Positions 32,139 through 42,419 are shown, counted from the first letter of the stretch. The stretch is DNA of 64,000 bases from a virus (IMGVR_UViG_3300042383_000523:41757-105756); one strand, 5' to 3'. A program made the numbers and translations. The notes: a model not told the origin generated them from the sequence alone.

Positions 32139-32590
32139 TGACAGTTTGGGATTGGTTAAAACAAGTTACGTATGTAAGGGAACCTTGGGATAATTTTAGT
32201 GAAGAAGATAAAGAAAGTTTCAATGTCTATATGCTTCATAAGGTTATTTCAATGCATGAACCTTACATTGAATTAGCAAATTATTTACAAAAGTTCTGGT
32301 TATTAACTCCAAAACAAGTATATGAAGTATACTGTAGTTATTTACCTAAAACAGCTGTATATGCTAAATATATTAAATCAAATCAATCAAAACCGAATCA
32401 AGACTTAGTTAATATATTAGCTAATTATTATCAATTATCTACAAGAGAGGTAAAATCCTATCTACATTTATTAGATGAAAATCAAATTAAAGATATTCTT
32501 AATAGTAGAGGAATAAATGAGGAAGAAATTCAAAAATTACTAGGTTATGAAAAAAGCACCAAAAAATCTAAAACCTCTACTAGAGCATAA
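32138..32590 (+). CDS. Clamp loader small subunit (T4 gp62-like)
   Basis: 150 residues, all-helical. FNVYMLHKVISMHEPYIELANYLQKF and the LPKTAVYAKYIK segment resemble the phage gp62 family, which is poorly conserved. Identity leans on position next to gp44 and on length (T4 gp62 is 187 aa). Confidence 0.65.
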   Translation: MTVWDWLKQVTYVREPWDNFSEEDKESFNVYMLHKVISMHEPYIELANYLQKFWLLTPKQVYEVYCSYLPKTAVYAKYIKSNQSKPNQDLVNILANYYQLSTREVKSYLHLLDENQIKDILNSRGINEEEIQKLLGYEKSTKKSKTSTRA

Positions 32591-33488
32591 AGCTGAAGAA
32601 ATTAATTGGGAAACAGATAAAATTGTATCTTATTCTCAATTTTCAACTTGGAAGCAATGCCCTCACAAATGGAAACTACAGAGTGTAGATAAATTAAAGC
32701 AATCTCCAAATATGCATTTAGTGTTTGGAAATGCTATACATACTACAATTCAACATTATTTAAAAACAATGTTTGAACAAAGTGCTACAGCCGCTGATAG
32801 AGAAGACATGATTCAATTATTCGAAGCATCTCTTCGCTCAGAATATAAAAAAAGTGTAGAGCAAAATAACAATATTCATTTCTCCAATGCTGAAGAACTA
32901 AATGAGTTTTATGAAGATGGAGAAGCTATATTAGATTATTTTAAAAAGAAAAGAGGTAAATATTTCTCTAAACGAAATACATATCTTGTAGGTGTTGAAT
33001 TTCCCTTATCTTTATCTCCTCATGAAGACTATCCTAATGTAAAGTTTAAAGGATTTATAGATTTAATATTCTATAATGAAAATACAGAAACATTACAGAT
33101 TTATGATATCAAAACATCTACTAGAGGATGGAAAGATAAAGAAAAAAAAGATGATACTAAAGTTTCTCAAATATTACTTTATAAAGAGTACTTTAGTCGT
33201 TTATTTAACTGGGATGTAGATAAAATAGAAGTTGAATTCTTTATTGTAAAAAGAAAAATTTGGGAAGAAAGTGAATACATTATTCCTCGAATCCAAGAAT
33301 TCATACCAGCATCAGGTAAAATAAAACGATCAAAAAGTATAAATGAATTTCGTTTATTTATAGAAGATTGTTTTAATAAAGAAGGAAAACCATTAGTTAA
33401 AGAATTTACAAAAATACCAAGTCCTTTATGTAATTGGTGTCAATTCAATGATGAACCTTCTTTATGTAATAAGATTAATCTTTCATAG
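32547..33488 (+). CDS. PD-(D/E)XK nuclease (RecB/Cas4-like)
   Basis: 313 residues. SYSQFSTWKQCPHKWKLQ is the opening helix motif of the RecB-like nuclease family. FKGFIDLIF then LQIYDIKTS carry the D...DxK catalytic core. The C-terminus, PLCNWCQFNDEPSLCNK, has cysteines that could bind Fe-S with the early Cys, as in Cas4/AddB. The gene overlaps the gp62 end by 44 nt with no later good start. It likely processes DNA ends during phage recombination or replication. Confidence 0.85.
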   Translation: MKKAPKNLKPLLEHKAEEINWETDKIVSYSQFSTWKQCPHKWKLQSVDKLKQSPNMHLVFGNAIHTTIQHYLKTMFEQSATAADREDMIQLFEASLRSEYKKSVEQNNNIHFSNAEELNEFYEDGEAILDYFKKKRGKYFSKRNTYLVGVEFPLSLSPHEDYPNVKFKGFIDLIFYNENTETLQIYDIKTSTRGWKDKEKKDDTKVSQILLYKEYFSRLFNWDVDKIEVEFFIVKRKIWEESEYIIPRIQEFIPASGKIKRSKSINEFRLFIEDCFNKEGKPLVKEFTKIPSPLCNWCQFNDEPSLCNKINLS

Positions 33489-33522
33489 GTTTACATATAT
33501 TTATATCCAAATATATAATATT

Positions 33523-33726
33523 ATGGCAAGTAAAAACGAAAAACTAACTTTAACAAGTGTAAAAGTACACGAAGATCTATTTGATGAATTCAAAGTAGCT
33601 AGTATCAAAAACAAATTTAATTTACAAAAATTAACAAACCGAGCAATGCATCTTTATTTAAATAATGATGAATTTCGCAAACAACTACATAATCACACTG
33701 AATTAGTGTTAAGCGGTAGTCTTTAA
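33523..33726 (+). CDS. Ribbon-helix-helix-like small protein
   Basis: 67 residues from ATG 33523 (an upstream in-frame ATG at 33448 overlaps the nuclease and adds a non-conserved hydrophobic leader). KLTLTSVKVHEDLFDEFKVASIKNK fits a beta strand plus two helices as in ribbon-helix-helix regulators. It may bind DNA. An AT-rich box near 33493-33500 (CATATATTTA-type) could promote it. Confidence 0.6.
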   Translation: MASKNEKLTLTSVKVHEDLFDEFKVASIKNKFNLQKLTNRAMHLYLNNDEFRKQLHNHTELVLSGSL

Positions 33727-33743
33727 AAGTTTTAACAAACGTT

Positions 33744-35186
33744 ATGAAAAAACATTACATCCCTCAGGAGCAACGAAAAAAAATCCTTATTCTATCTGAT
33801 GACATCAGAACAACATCCGGGATTGCTACTATGACAAGAGAAATGGTTTTAGGAACATGTCACCATTTTAATTGGGTAAATTTAGGAGCAACAATTAAAA
33901 ACCCAGATGAAGGTAAAAAAATCGACTTAAGTGGAGATTCAAACAAATTTAACGGTATAACGGATGCTAGTGTTTTCCTTTACCCATCATCAGGATATGG
34001 TACTATTGAAAGAGTAAGAGAATTACTTAAAGTAGAAAAACCAGATGCAATAATGCTATTTACCGATCCTCGTTATTGGGAATGGTTATGGATACATGAA
34101 AGAGAAATTCGTTCTCAAGTTCCAATCTTATATCTTAATATTTGGGATTCATTACCTTATCCAATATATAATAGAGGATATTATGATTCATGTGACTTAT
34201 TGATGGCAATTTCTAAACAAACTGAAAATATAAACAGAGTTGTATTAGGAGAAAAAGCTAAAAATAAAGTAATTACTTATGTTCCTCATGGTATAAATGA
34301 AGATGTTTTCTTCCCTATCGATGAAAAACATGAAAAATGGGATGAACTACAACAATTTAAAAAACAATTATTTAATGGTAAAGAATATGAATTTACATTA
34401 ATGTTTAACTCAAGAAACATTAGACGTAAATCATTCCCAGATACATTATTAGCTTGGAAAATGTTTGTAGATGGATTACCTGAAGATAAAAAAGATAAAG
34501 TAGCATTTATTGCTCATACTCAACCTGTAGATGAAAATGGTACTGATTTAAATGCTGTTATTGAAATGATTTGGGGTAAAACACCACCAAACGTATTCAT
34601 TACTGGTTTAAATAGATTCGTACCGGAACAAATGAACTTATTATACAACTGCTCAGACGCAGGTATATTAATATCTTCAAATGAAGGATGGGGATTATCT
34701 TTAACAGAAGCAATGATGTGTGGTAAACCTATTATTGCTAATGTAACGGGAGGTATGCAAGACCAAATGAGATTCGAAGACGAAAATGGCGAGTGGATTC
34801 AGTTTACAGAAGAATTTGGTTCTAATCATTTTGGAAAATATAAAAAACATGGTGAATGGGCATTTCCTGTATTCCCTAGCAACATGAGTTTAATTGGTTC
34901 CGTACCAACACCTTATATATTTGATGATAGAGCAGATTTTAGAGATGCTGCTGATCAAATTAAAGTACTCTATAATTTAGGGAAAGAAGAAAGAACAAAT
35001 AAAGGAAAAGCGGCTAGAAAATGGGTAATGTCTGATGAAGCTATGATGACTTCTAAAAATATGTCTATCAATGTTATAAACTCTATTAATAAAACTTTAG
35101 AAACATTTACACCAAGACAGTCTTACGACTTTATCCAAATCGATGAATTACCAGCAAAACAAAACAAACATATAATTTCGTTATGA
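33744..35186 (+). CDS. GT4-family glycosyltransferase
   Basis: 480 residues. A GT-B enzyme with LILSDDIRTTSGIATMTREM at the N-terminus and the donor-site motif NEGWGLSLTEAMMCGKPIIAN near 308-328, showing the E-x7-E spacing of GT4. First gene of the second glycan island; its stop overlaps the next start. Confidence 0.9.
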   Translation: MKKHYIPQEQRKKILILSDDIRTTSGIATMTREMVLGTCHHFNWVNLGATIKNPDEGKKIDLSGDSNKFNGITDASVFLYPSSGYGTIERVRELLKVEKPDAIMLFTDPRYWEWLWIHEREIRSQVPILYLNIWDSLPYPIYNRGYYDSCDLLMAISKQTENINRVVLGEKAKNKVITYVPHGINEDVFFPIDEKHEKWDELQQFKKQLFNGKEYEFTLMFNSRNIRRKSFPDTLLAWKMFVDGLPEDKKDKVAFIAHTQPVDENGTDLNAVIEMIWGKTPPNVFITGLNRFVPEQMNLLYNCSDAGILISSNEGWGLSLTEAMMCGKPIIANVTGGMQDQMRFEDENGEWIQFTEEFGSNHFGKYKKHGEWAFPVFPSNMSLIGSVPTPYIFDDRADFRDAADQIKVLYNLGKEERTNKGKAARKWVMSDEAMMTSKNMSINVINSINKTLETFTPRQSYDFIQIDELPAKQNKHIISL

Positions 35187-36484
35187 GTAAACCACTTTGC
35201 ATAATTAGCAGTCCAGTAGACACTTTTAGTGGATATGGAGCTAGATCACGTGATTTTATAAAATCTCTTATTAAAGCTAAAGGAGAAGAATGGGATATTA
35301 AATTACTATCTCAAAGATGGGGACAAACTCCATTTGGTGCTTTAAACCCAGACATCGAAGATGAAGCAGATTTAAAAAATCGCATCATAGGACAAATAAC
35401 CATGCAACTTCCAGCAAGACCAGACGTATGGATTCAAATATCAGTACCAAATGAATTTCAACCTGTTGGAAGTAAATTTAATCTTGGAATAACAGCTGGT
35501 ATTGAAACTACCATTTGTGATCCTTCATGGATAGAGGGTTTAAATAAAATGGATTTAAATTTAGTTTCATCTGAACATTCAAAACAAGTATTTCAATCTA
35601 GTAAATTTGAACAAAAAAATCAAGTAGGACAAGTTGTTAATATTATTGAATTAAAAAAACCTATAGAAATTCTATTTGAAGGAGCAGATTTAAATAAATA
35701 CTTTAAAACAACTGAAAAAAATAATTTTAATGTTTGTAAAGATTTAGATTCTGTTAAAGAAAATTTTGCATTTTTATTTGTAGGCCATTGGTTACAAGGT
35801 GACTTTGGTGAAGATAGAAAAAATGTAGGTTATTTAATCAAAGCATTTTTAGAAACTTTCAAAAATAAAAAAGTTCAACCTGCTTTAATTTTAAAAGTAT
35901 CTCAAGGAGCTACCTCTATATTAGATAGAGATAGAATTCTTAATAAAATAGATGATATTAGAAAAACTGTACATGGGGGTAAAAAAGCCAATATTTACGT
36001 AATACACGGCGATTTAACCGATGAAGAAATAAACGCCATATATAATCATCAAAAAGTAAAGGTAATGGTTAATTTAACAAAAGGAGAAGGATTTGGACGA
36101 CCTTTACTAGAATTTAGTATAGTAGGAAAACCTATCATTGCTTCTGGTTGGAGTGGTCATTTAGATTTCTTACCTTCAGAATTCGCAGGTTTAGTAGGAG
36201 GAACATTAAATAATGTTCACCAAAGTGCTCATGTTCAAAATACTATATTAATGGAAAGCCAATGGTTTAAACCAGATGATAATCAAGTAGGACATGCATT
36301 TACTGAAGTATTTGAAAAATATAAAGATTATCAAGAAAAAGCAAAACGTCTTGCTTTTAGAAATAAACAAAATTTCTCATTTGATAAGATGACTGAAAAA
36401 TTAGGAGATTTATTAACACAATATGTTCCTGAATTTCCTAAGCACGTTGAAATTAAATTACCAAAATTAAAAAAGATAGAATAA
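35183..36484 (+). CDS. GT4-family glycosyltransferase
   Basis: 433 residues. KGEGFGRPLLEFSIVGKPII near 303 gives the E-x7-E donor-binding motif. The N-terminal ISSPVDTFSGYGARSRDFI matches the GT4 acceptor loop start. It overlaps the preceding gene by 4 nt, and the two probably act on the same glycan. Confidence 0.9.
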   Translation: MSKPLCIISSPVDTFSGYGARSRDFIKSLIKAKGEEWDIKLLSQRWGQTPFGALNPDIEDEADLKNRIIGQITMQLPARPDVWIQISVPNEFQPVGSKFNLGITAGIETTICDPSWIEGLNKMDLNLVSSEHSKQVFQSSKFEQKNQVGQVVNIIELKKPIEILFEGADLNKYFKTTEKNNFNVCKDLDSVKENFAFLFVGHWLQGDFGEDRKNVGYLIKAFLETFKNKKVQPALILKVSQGATSILDRDRILNKIDDIRKTVHGGKKANIYVIHGDLTDEEINAIYNHQKVKVMVNLTKGEGFGRPLLEFSIVGKPIIASGWSGHLDFLPSEFAGLVGGTLNNVHQSAHVQNTILMESQWFKPDDNQVGHAFTEVFEKYKDYQEKAKRLAFRNKQNFSFDKMTEKLGDLLTQYVPEFPKHVEIKLPKLKKIE

Positions 36485-36485
36485 C

Positions 36486-36917
36486 ATGACTGATAATTTA
36501 GTAAAATGTCCTCATTGTGAAGCTGAAATGTGTTATGAGTACCACAACCCACATTACATCCAATGGATGTGTTTTAATTGTGGGTATGGTAGCACATCAC
36601 ATATGGTTAAAGATAGTGACTTTGTAAAATCATCTAAAGAAGTATTACCTGAATTAATTAAAGATTTGGAGTTTACTGATGAAAACGACTTTGTATGGTA
36701 CCCAAGTACTATTAATGTACCTGAAAAGGGTATATTGTTCCCTAATGGGAATAACAAAGATAATTGGATGTGGGCTGTAGCTCCATTAACTCTAATTAAA
36801 AAAGAAGAAAAAGCCCGTTTTCCTAAAAAACAAACTCATAAAGTAGATTTAAATAACATGCAATATTTTCCTAAAGAAGAATTTGCTAGAGCAGTTACTA
36901 CCTTAAACGAGTTGTAA
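36486..36917 (+). CDS. Zinc-finger hypothetical protein
   Basis: 143 residues. CPHCEAEMCYEY near the start and CFNCGYG near 32 make a CxxC...CxxC zinc site. The rest is unassigned. It lies between glycosyltransferase genes with 1-2 nt gaps on both sides. Confidence 0.7.
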   Translation: MTDNLVKCPHCEAEMCYEYHNPHYIQWMCFNCGYGSTSHMVKDSDFVKSSKEVLPELIKDLEFTDENDFVWYPSTINVPEKGILFPNGNNKDNWMWAVAPLTLIKKEEKARFPKKQTHKVDLNNMQYFPKEEFARAVTTLNEL

Positions 36918-36919
36918 AA

Positions 36920-37537
36920 ATGAAAATTAGTTATGCTATAACAGTTTGTAATGAATTGGAGGAAATTAAACGTTTAGTTTCTTTCCTCCTTTCAAACAAA
37001 CGAAAAGAAGATGAGATAGTAATCTTATTTGATGAAAAAAATGGAACCGATGAAGTGTTCGATTACATAGAATCTCAAGTTTACGGTTGTGAAGTCTTTT
37101 GTGAAAAATTCGAAGGACACTTCGCAGACTGGAAAAATCTACTTACATCACATTGTGAAGGAGATTATATCTTCCAAATCGATGCTGATGAAATCCCAAA
37201 TTTAACCTTAACCGAACATCTCCCAGAAATACTTGAAATGAATCAAGGAGTAGATGTTTTATTAGTCCCTAGAGTAAATACTGTAGAAGGACTAACTCAA
37301 GAACATATACAAAAATGGGGATGGGTAGTAGATAATCAAGGATGGGTTAATTACCCTGATTTTCAATGGAGAATCTATAAAAACACGCCAGACATTAAAT
37401 GGATAAACAAAGTACATGAAAGGTTAATAGGATATAAAACTATATCAAATTTACCTCAAATGGAAGCTTGTTCTTTATATCATCCAAAGACAATTGAAAG
37501 ACAAGAAAAACAAAACGATTATTATGAAACGTTATGA
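36920..37537 (+). CDS. GT2-family glycosyltransferase
   Basis: 205 residues. ISYAITVCNELEEIKRLVSFLL begins a GT-A family 2 fold. DYIFQIDADEIP near 80-91 holds the DxD metal motif, and a C-terminal W...HERLIG helix follows. Compact for the family. Confidence 0.85.
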   Translation: MKISYAITVCNELEEIKRLVSFLLSNKRKEDEIVILFDEKNGTDEVFDYIESQVYGCEVFCEKFEGHFADWKNLLTSHCEGDYIFQIDADEIPNLTLTEHLPEILEMNQGVDVLLVPRVNTVEGLTQEHIQKWGWVVDNQGWVNYPDFQWRIYKNTPDIKWINKVHERLIGYKTISNLPQMEACSLYHPKTIERQEKQNDYYETL

Positions 37538-38136
37538 AAATAGTACAAATAGGTTCTAATGATGGAGATGATAGTGTTAGACAATTTATTATTGAAAATC
37601 AAAGTAATATTGATTTAGTTGTATTGGTTGAACCAATTCCATTTATTTTAGATAAACTTAAAGAAAACTATAAAGATTTTAATAACGTTTTTATTGAAAA
37701 TATAGCTATATCTGATAGTGAATCTAAAAAATTTACATTATATTATGAAGAAGAAAGTAATTATGAGCTTAGTTCTTTTAAAAAACAACATTTAATAGAT
37801 TGTAAATGCATCCCCGAAAAAATTAAATCTATAGATGTAGATTGTTTAACTATAAATCAACTTTTTGAAAAATACAGTATAGATACATTAGATTATCTTT
37901 ATATAGACACAGAAGGTTTAGATGTTTATATTATAAATTCTATCGATTTTAATAAATTTAAAATTAAAAACCTAATATTTGAAATAACTCACACCGATGG
38001 AATTAATACCGATGGTACTCCAAAAATAGGTACTAACTACACAAAAATAACAGAATATTTAACTAAATTAAAATACAACCTATCCCAGATAGATGGGATA
38101 AGTATAAAAGCAACATTACATGAAAATAATTTATAG
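37534..38136 (+). CDS. FkbM-type methyltransferase
   Basis: 200 residues. IVQIGSNDGDDSVRQF is the SAM-binding motif I. SIDVDCLTINQLFEKYSID with LDYLYIDTEGLDVYII matches the FkbM family, which O-methylates sugars. It overlaps its neighbours on both sides by a few bases. Confidence 0.85.
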   Translation: MKIVQIGSNDGDDSVRQFIIENQSNIDLVVLVEPIPFILDKLKENYKDFNNVFIENIAISDSESKKFTLYYEEESNYELSSFKKQHLIDCKCIPEKIKSIDVDCLTINQLFEKYSIDTLDYLYIDTEGLDVYIINSIDFNKFKIKNLIFEITHTDGINTDGTPKIGTNYTKITEYLTKLKYNLSQIDGISIKATLHENNL

Positions 38137-38815
38137 AACATCGGATGCTGGGTATGTAAAAGTAAAACCTTCATATGTTAATAATGAAGCTTGTTTAAAA
38201 AATGCTGTTGATAAGTTTCCTTTATCTGAATGTGACTGGATTGTCATAGCTGATAATGTATCTAAAGAAACAGATTTAATAATTCAAAAATATGTGCCTA
38301 AAGATAATATAAAATATGTTTCTGTGGGTCATGGTGCCGGTACTTTTAATTTAGCTTTAGATATAGCGTTAACTTATGATGATGATGAATGTGTTTATTT
38401 CCTAGAAAATGATTATCTTCATAGAGAAAATTCATACAAAGCATTAAAAGAAGGTTTGAATTTGGGATCAGCTTTTGTATCTTTATACGATCATCCTGAC
38501 AAATATATGGAACCTGATAAAGGATATAACCCATATTGTGAAGGAGGTGCTGAAGATACAAGAGTGTATTTAACACATTCATGTCATTGGAAGATAACAA
38601 ATTCAACTACTATGACGTTTGCTTCAAAAGTAAACACATTAAGAAGAACAGAACAAATATTAAGAAAACATACATCAGAAATACACCCGTATGATTTTGC
38701 TATGTTTATAGAATTAAGAGAACAAAATGAACTATTAATAACACCAATACCAGGTTATTCAACACATGGAGAAACACTTTGGTTATGTCCATTAATAGAT
38801 TGGAGTAAAGTATAA
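38120..38815 (+). CDS. Probable glycosyltransferase (GT-A-like)
   Basis: 231 residues. DDDECVYFLENDYLHRENS near 90-108 resembles the acidic metal/donor motif of GT-A folds, and HSCHWKITNSTTMTFASK could be the acceptor side. It overlaps the FkbM gene by 17 nt. Family not recognised with certainty. Confidence 0.6.
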   Translation: MKIIYRTSDAGYVKVKPSYVNNEACLKNAVDKFPLSECDWIVIADNVSKETDLIIQKYVPKDNIKYVSVGHGAGTFNLALDIALTYDDDECVYFLENDYLHRENSYKALKEGLNLGSAFVSLYDHPDKYMEPDKGYNPYCEGGAEDTRVYLTHSCHWKITNSTTMTFASKVNTLRRTEQILRKHTSEIHPYDFAMFIELREQNELLITPIPGYSTHGETLWLCPLIDWSKV

Positions 38816-38825
38816 AATAAAATAT

Positions 38826-40112
38826 ATGATAAAATTAGAAGACATTCAACAATTAGTAGGTAATCATTTACCACCTTATTTACTTAATAGCAAACCATTT
38901 ACACCTGGAGAAAGTACAGTATGGTACTCAGGTCCATATTGGGATAATAGAGAAATTGAAGCAGCTTTAGACACATTTTTAAATGGAGCTTGGGTAACAA
39001 CAGGAGCTAAAGTAAATAGATTTGAAGCTAAATTTGGCAAGAAATTCAAAGTTAAGCATTCTCATATGGTTAACTCAGGAAGTTCAGCTAATTTAGTAAT
39101 GATTGCTGCTTTAAAAGCAAGATACAAATGGACTGATCAAAGTGAAATTATAGTGTCCCCAGTAGGATTTGCTACAACAGTATCAGTAATTGCTCAAAAC
39201 AAACTTGTCCCTTCATTTGTAGATATAGAATGGGATACTTTAAATTTTGACTTAGATAAATTAGAAGAAAAAATCAATAAAAACACTAAAGCAATATTTG
39301 TATCTCCAGTATTAGGAAATCCACCTGATTTTGATAAATTAGTAGCAATAGCTGAAAAACATAATTTATTATTAATTGGTGATAATTGTGATAGTTTAGG
39401 TTCTAAATGGGGTGAAAAATATTTGAATGAATATTATGTAGCATTTTCAAACTCATTTTACCCATCACATCATATATCAACAGGTGAAGGAGGAATGGTG
39501 TGTACTAATGACCCTGAATTAAAAAAATTAATCATGAGTTTTTCATGGTGGGGTAGAGCTTGTTACTGTGTAGGTGCTGCTAATTTATTACAACAAGGTA
39601 GTTGTGGATGTAGATTTGGAAGACACTTAGAAGGATATGATAATGATATAGATCATAAGTATATATTTGATAATATGGGTTATAACCTTAAACCTTTGGA
39701 TTTACAAGGAGCTATTGGTATGGTTCAATTAGACAAAATAGATGAAATTGACGCTAATAGAAAACGTTCCAAAGAACGTCTAGATAAAATATTCACAGAA
39801 AATATTCCAGGTTTACGTTCAATTCAAACTTTAGACAAAGCAGAAACAAATTGGTTTGGTACACCTTTTATTTGTGAAGAACCAGGTTTAAAACATAGAT
39901 TAGTACAATATCTAGAAGAAAACAAAATACAAACCAGAAATTACTTTGCAGGAAATATATTATTACACCCTGGATATAAACACTTAGGAAATTATCATAA
40001 TTATCCTGAAGCTAATAAAGTATTAGATAAAGTATTCTTTATTGGAGCTGCTCCACATTATACTGAGGATATATTCGAATATGTTGAAGATGTAATAAAA
40101 AAATTCAAATAA
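38826..40112 (+). CDS. RfbH/ColD-like sugar 3-dehydratase (aminotransferase fold)
   Basis: 428 residues of the DegT/DnrJ/EryC1/StrS fold. The PLP-lysine position is histidine (FYPSHHISTGEGG), as in RfbH, which dehydrates CDP-4-keto-6-deoxyglucose. The C-x-C (CYC) and CGC cysteines near 240-260 fit its 2Fe-2S cluster. It would start a 3,6-dideoxyhexose. The usual CDP-glucose steps are not in the window, so the substrate may come from the host. Confidence 0.87.
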   Translation: MIKLEDIQQLVGNHLPPYLLNSKPFTPGESTVWYSGPYWDNREIEAALDTFLNGAWVTTGAKVNRFEAKFGKKFKVKHSHMVNSGSSANLVMIAALKARYKWTDQSEIIVSPVGFATTVSVIAQNKLVPSFVDIEWDTLNFDLDKLEEKINKNTKAIFVSPVLGNPPDFDKLVAIAEKHNLLLIGDNCDSLGSKWGEKYLNEYYVAFSNSFYPSHHISTGEGGMVCTNDPELKKLIMSFSWWGRACYCVGAANLLQQGSCGCRFGRHLEGYDNDIDHKYIFDNMGYNLKPLDLQGAIGMVQLDKIDEIDANRKRSKERLDKIFTENIPGLRSIQTLDKAETNWFGTPFICEEPGLKHRLVQYLEENKIQTRNYFAGNILLHPGYKHLGNYHNYPEANKVLDKVFFIGAAPHYTEDIFEYVEDVIKKFK

Positions 40113-40113
40113 A

Positions 40114-40845
40114 ATGAGAATAGTTGTATTAGGAGATGGATTATTAGGTTCTGAAATAGTAAAACAAACAGGATGGGATTATATATCTCGAAAGAAAGAT
40201 AATTTTGATATAAATAGTTCTAAAGATTATTCTTCATTTTTTATGCAAGATTATGATGGTGTTGCATTTTGGAAAAAATATGATATCATAATCAATTGTA
40301 TAGCTAATACTGATACTTATTCTCCTAACAAAGAAGAAATATACAATACAAATTACAAATCAGTAGCATTACTTTCAGACTTTTGCAAAAAAGAACAAAT
40401 TAAACTAGTACACATATCAACTGACTATGTCTATGCTGGTTCTGTATCTAATGCTACTGAGGAGGATTTGCCTGTTCCTTCAAATAATTGGTATAGTTAC
40501 TACAAACTACTTGCTGATGAATATATATCTTTAACTAATCCTAACCATTTAATATGTCGATGTTTATTTAAAGAAAAACCATTTCAATTTGAATATGCTT
40601 GGACCGATCAAATAGGTAATTTTGATTACGTAGATGTAATAGCAGATTTAATAATTAAGTTGGTAAACGCAAAAGCTGTTGGTATATTTAACGTAGGAAC
40701 AGAGTTAAAAACAATATTCCAATTAGCAGAACAAACTAAAGGAGTTAAAGAATCACTTAAACCAGAACATGTACCTGGTGATGTTTCAACAAATACTTCT
40801 AAACTTTATAAATTTTTAAATGAAAACACTAGTAACAATTCTTAA
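40114..40845 (+). CDS. RmlD-like nucleotide-sugar reductase (SDR)
   Basis: 243 residues. A GxGxxG-like N-terminus (VVLGDGLLGSEIV), INCIANTD, HISTDYVYAG and YSYYKLLADEY with the YxxxK catalytic pair place it in the extended SDR/dTDP-4-dehydrorhamnose reductase family. It lies 1 nt after the RfbH-like gene and may reduce its product. Confidence 0.82.
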   Translation: MRIVVLGDGLLGSEIVKQTGWDYISRKKDNFDINSSKDYSSFFMQDYDGVAFWKKYDIIINCIANTDTYSPNKEEIYNTNYKSVALLSDFCKKEQIKLVHISTDYVYAGSVSNATEEDLPVPSNNWYSYYKLLADEYISLTNPNHLICRCLFKEKPFQFEYAWTDQIGNFDYVDVIADLIIKLVNAKAVGIFNVGTELKTIFQLAEQTKGVKESLKPEHVPGDVSTNTSKLYKFLNENTSNNS

Positions 40846-41554
40846 TCACAATCTTCCTGAATATACTAATTTCTTATATGATGAATTAAAGAAATACCAG
40901 ACAGATACTCATGATATTTTAATATTCGATAATGCTAGTTCACCTGAAGGTAAACCTAAAGTTACACATCTAGAAACAGAAGAAAACTGTTACTTTGGAG
41001 GAGCTATGAATTTAGCTTTCCAATATGTTTTAGAAAATCCTGAATATGATTCTTTATTATTTTTAAGTAATGATCTTATTATACATGGTGATAATTTTGT
41101 AGATATACTACGAAAAGAAATGATAGAACAAGACTACACAGTATTGTCTCCTTCTGTATTTCAGGTTAGATTAGAAACAGATTTATGGCGTCAAATGCGT
41201 AACTATGGAACTAAAAATGTAAGACAAGTACCATGGGTTGATTTTATGTCTCCATTAATCCATAGAAGATTAATTGAAGAAATTCAACAATTTAGTATGG
41301 ATTTAGTATATGGGTGGGGATTAGATATATACTCAGGTATAGTTTGTGAAAAAAAGGATTGGAAAATAGGAATTGTAGATTATATTGCTGTACCTCATTT
41401 AGTAGCTAAAACAACTAAAGAGAAAAAAGCAGATATTACAATAGAACAATATTGTGAATATGCTTCTAATGGTATGAATCAATTTTTTATGAACAATAAT
41501 TTAGTACAAGAACAACAAAAAATGATGCATTTAGCTCAAAGTTATGAAGTATAA
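40820..41554 (+). CDS. GT2-family glycosyltransferase
   Basis: 244 residues. TLVTILNHNLPEYTNFLYDELK opens a GT-A fold, followed by ILIFDNASSPEGKP and SLLFLSNDLIIHGDN, where the ND pair stands in for DxD. It overlaps the previous gene by 26 nt. Confidence 0.8.
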   Translation: MKTLVTILNHNLPEYTNFLYDELKKYQTDTHDILIFDNASSPEGKPKVTHLETEENCYFGGAMNLAFQYVLENPEYDSLLFLSNDLIIHGDNFVDILRKEMIEQDYTVLSPSVFQVRLETDLWRQMRNYGTKNVRQVPWVDFMSPLIHRRLIEEIQQFSMDLVYGWGLDIYSGIVCEKKDWKIGIVDYIAVPHLVAKTTKEKKADITIEQYCEYASNGMNQFFMNNNLVQEQQKMMHLAQSYEV

Positions 41555-42419
41555 TACATTAGCAACGTTACATATAATGTGGTATGAAAGTCAAATGATT
41601 AATGAAACTCTTGACTCTATACAACAAGCAATATCGAATGCTCAACATCCTGTACAACTGATTCTATGTTTGAATTCACAAACATATATCGAGAAACCAG
41701 ATGAAGGTTTTATCCCAGAACAAATGTTTGATGTGTTTTTAAATCATCCTGTATTAAAAGATGCAATTATACTTAGAAAAACAGATAATGACCCTTTTTA
41801 CAATATTGGAGATTGGACCAGAGAAATTTATGGACCCGGATATGAAGCTAAGTATACTGTTTGGTTAGAAAGTGATTGTTTAGTACCTGAAGATTATTTC
41901 TTTCTTTTAGAAAATATTAATCTAGATCATCCTCATCTTATATCGTTAGCTAATAGAAAAATGTGGGATTCTACTTGGGATGAAGTAGAACACCCTTACA
42001 TACAACAAATTCCAAGAACAGGACCTCCTGAAGAACCTCAAAGAAACACTCCTGAACCTTTTGGAGTAGGACATTATATAAATCAAAAAGATTTAAATAA
42101 ATTTAACAAACAGTATGAACCTGTTTTAATTAAATTATCTCAACCTAAAGTAGATGGCGCTATGGCTGCTGTATCTAATAATTTTCCTTATCCGTTTATA
42201 ACAGAAGGTGTTCATTTGGGTGGTCATGATTATTACATGGAATTGTTTATGAAAAAGAATAATATTCCTCAATACCATATGCCTACTAGATTAAAAGGAC
42301 ACAATTGTTCACATCCTAAAAAACGATTAGGAACAAGTACACCAAGAGGAGGAGAAGTATATAAAAAATACGAAAAACAATGTAAAGAACTTATTCATAA
42401 ATTAATATTTAATACTTAA
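41544..42419 (+). CDS. GT-A-like glycosyltransferase
   Basis: 291 residues. QHPVQLILCLNSQTY and YTVWLESDCLVPEDYF (acidic ESD motif) indicate a GT-A nucleotide-sugar site. Late GGHDYYMELFMKKN gives the C-terminal catalytic helix. It overlaps the preceding gene by 11 nt. Confidence 0.75.
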   Translation: MKYNTLATLHIMWYESQMINETLDSIQQAISNAQHPVQLILCLNSQTYIEKPDEGFIPEQMFDVFLNHPVLKDAIILRKTDNDPFYNIGDWTREIYGPGYEAKYTVWLESDCLVPEDYFFLLENINLDHPHLISLANRKMWDSTWDEVEHPYIQQIPRTGPPEEPQRNTPEPFGVGHYINQKDLNKFNKQYEPVLIKLSQPKVDGAMAAVSNNFPYPFITEGVHLGGHDYYMELFMKKNNIPQYHMPTRLKGHNCSHPKKRLGTSTPRGGEVYKKYEKQCKELIHKLIFNT

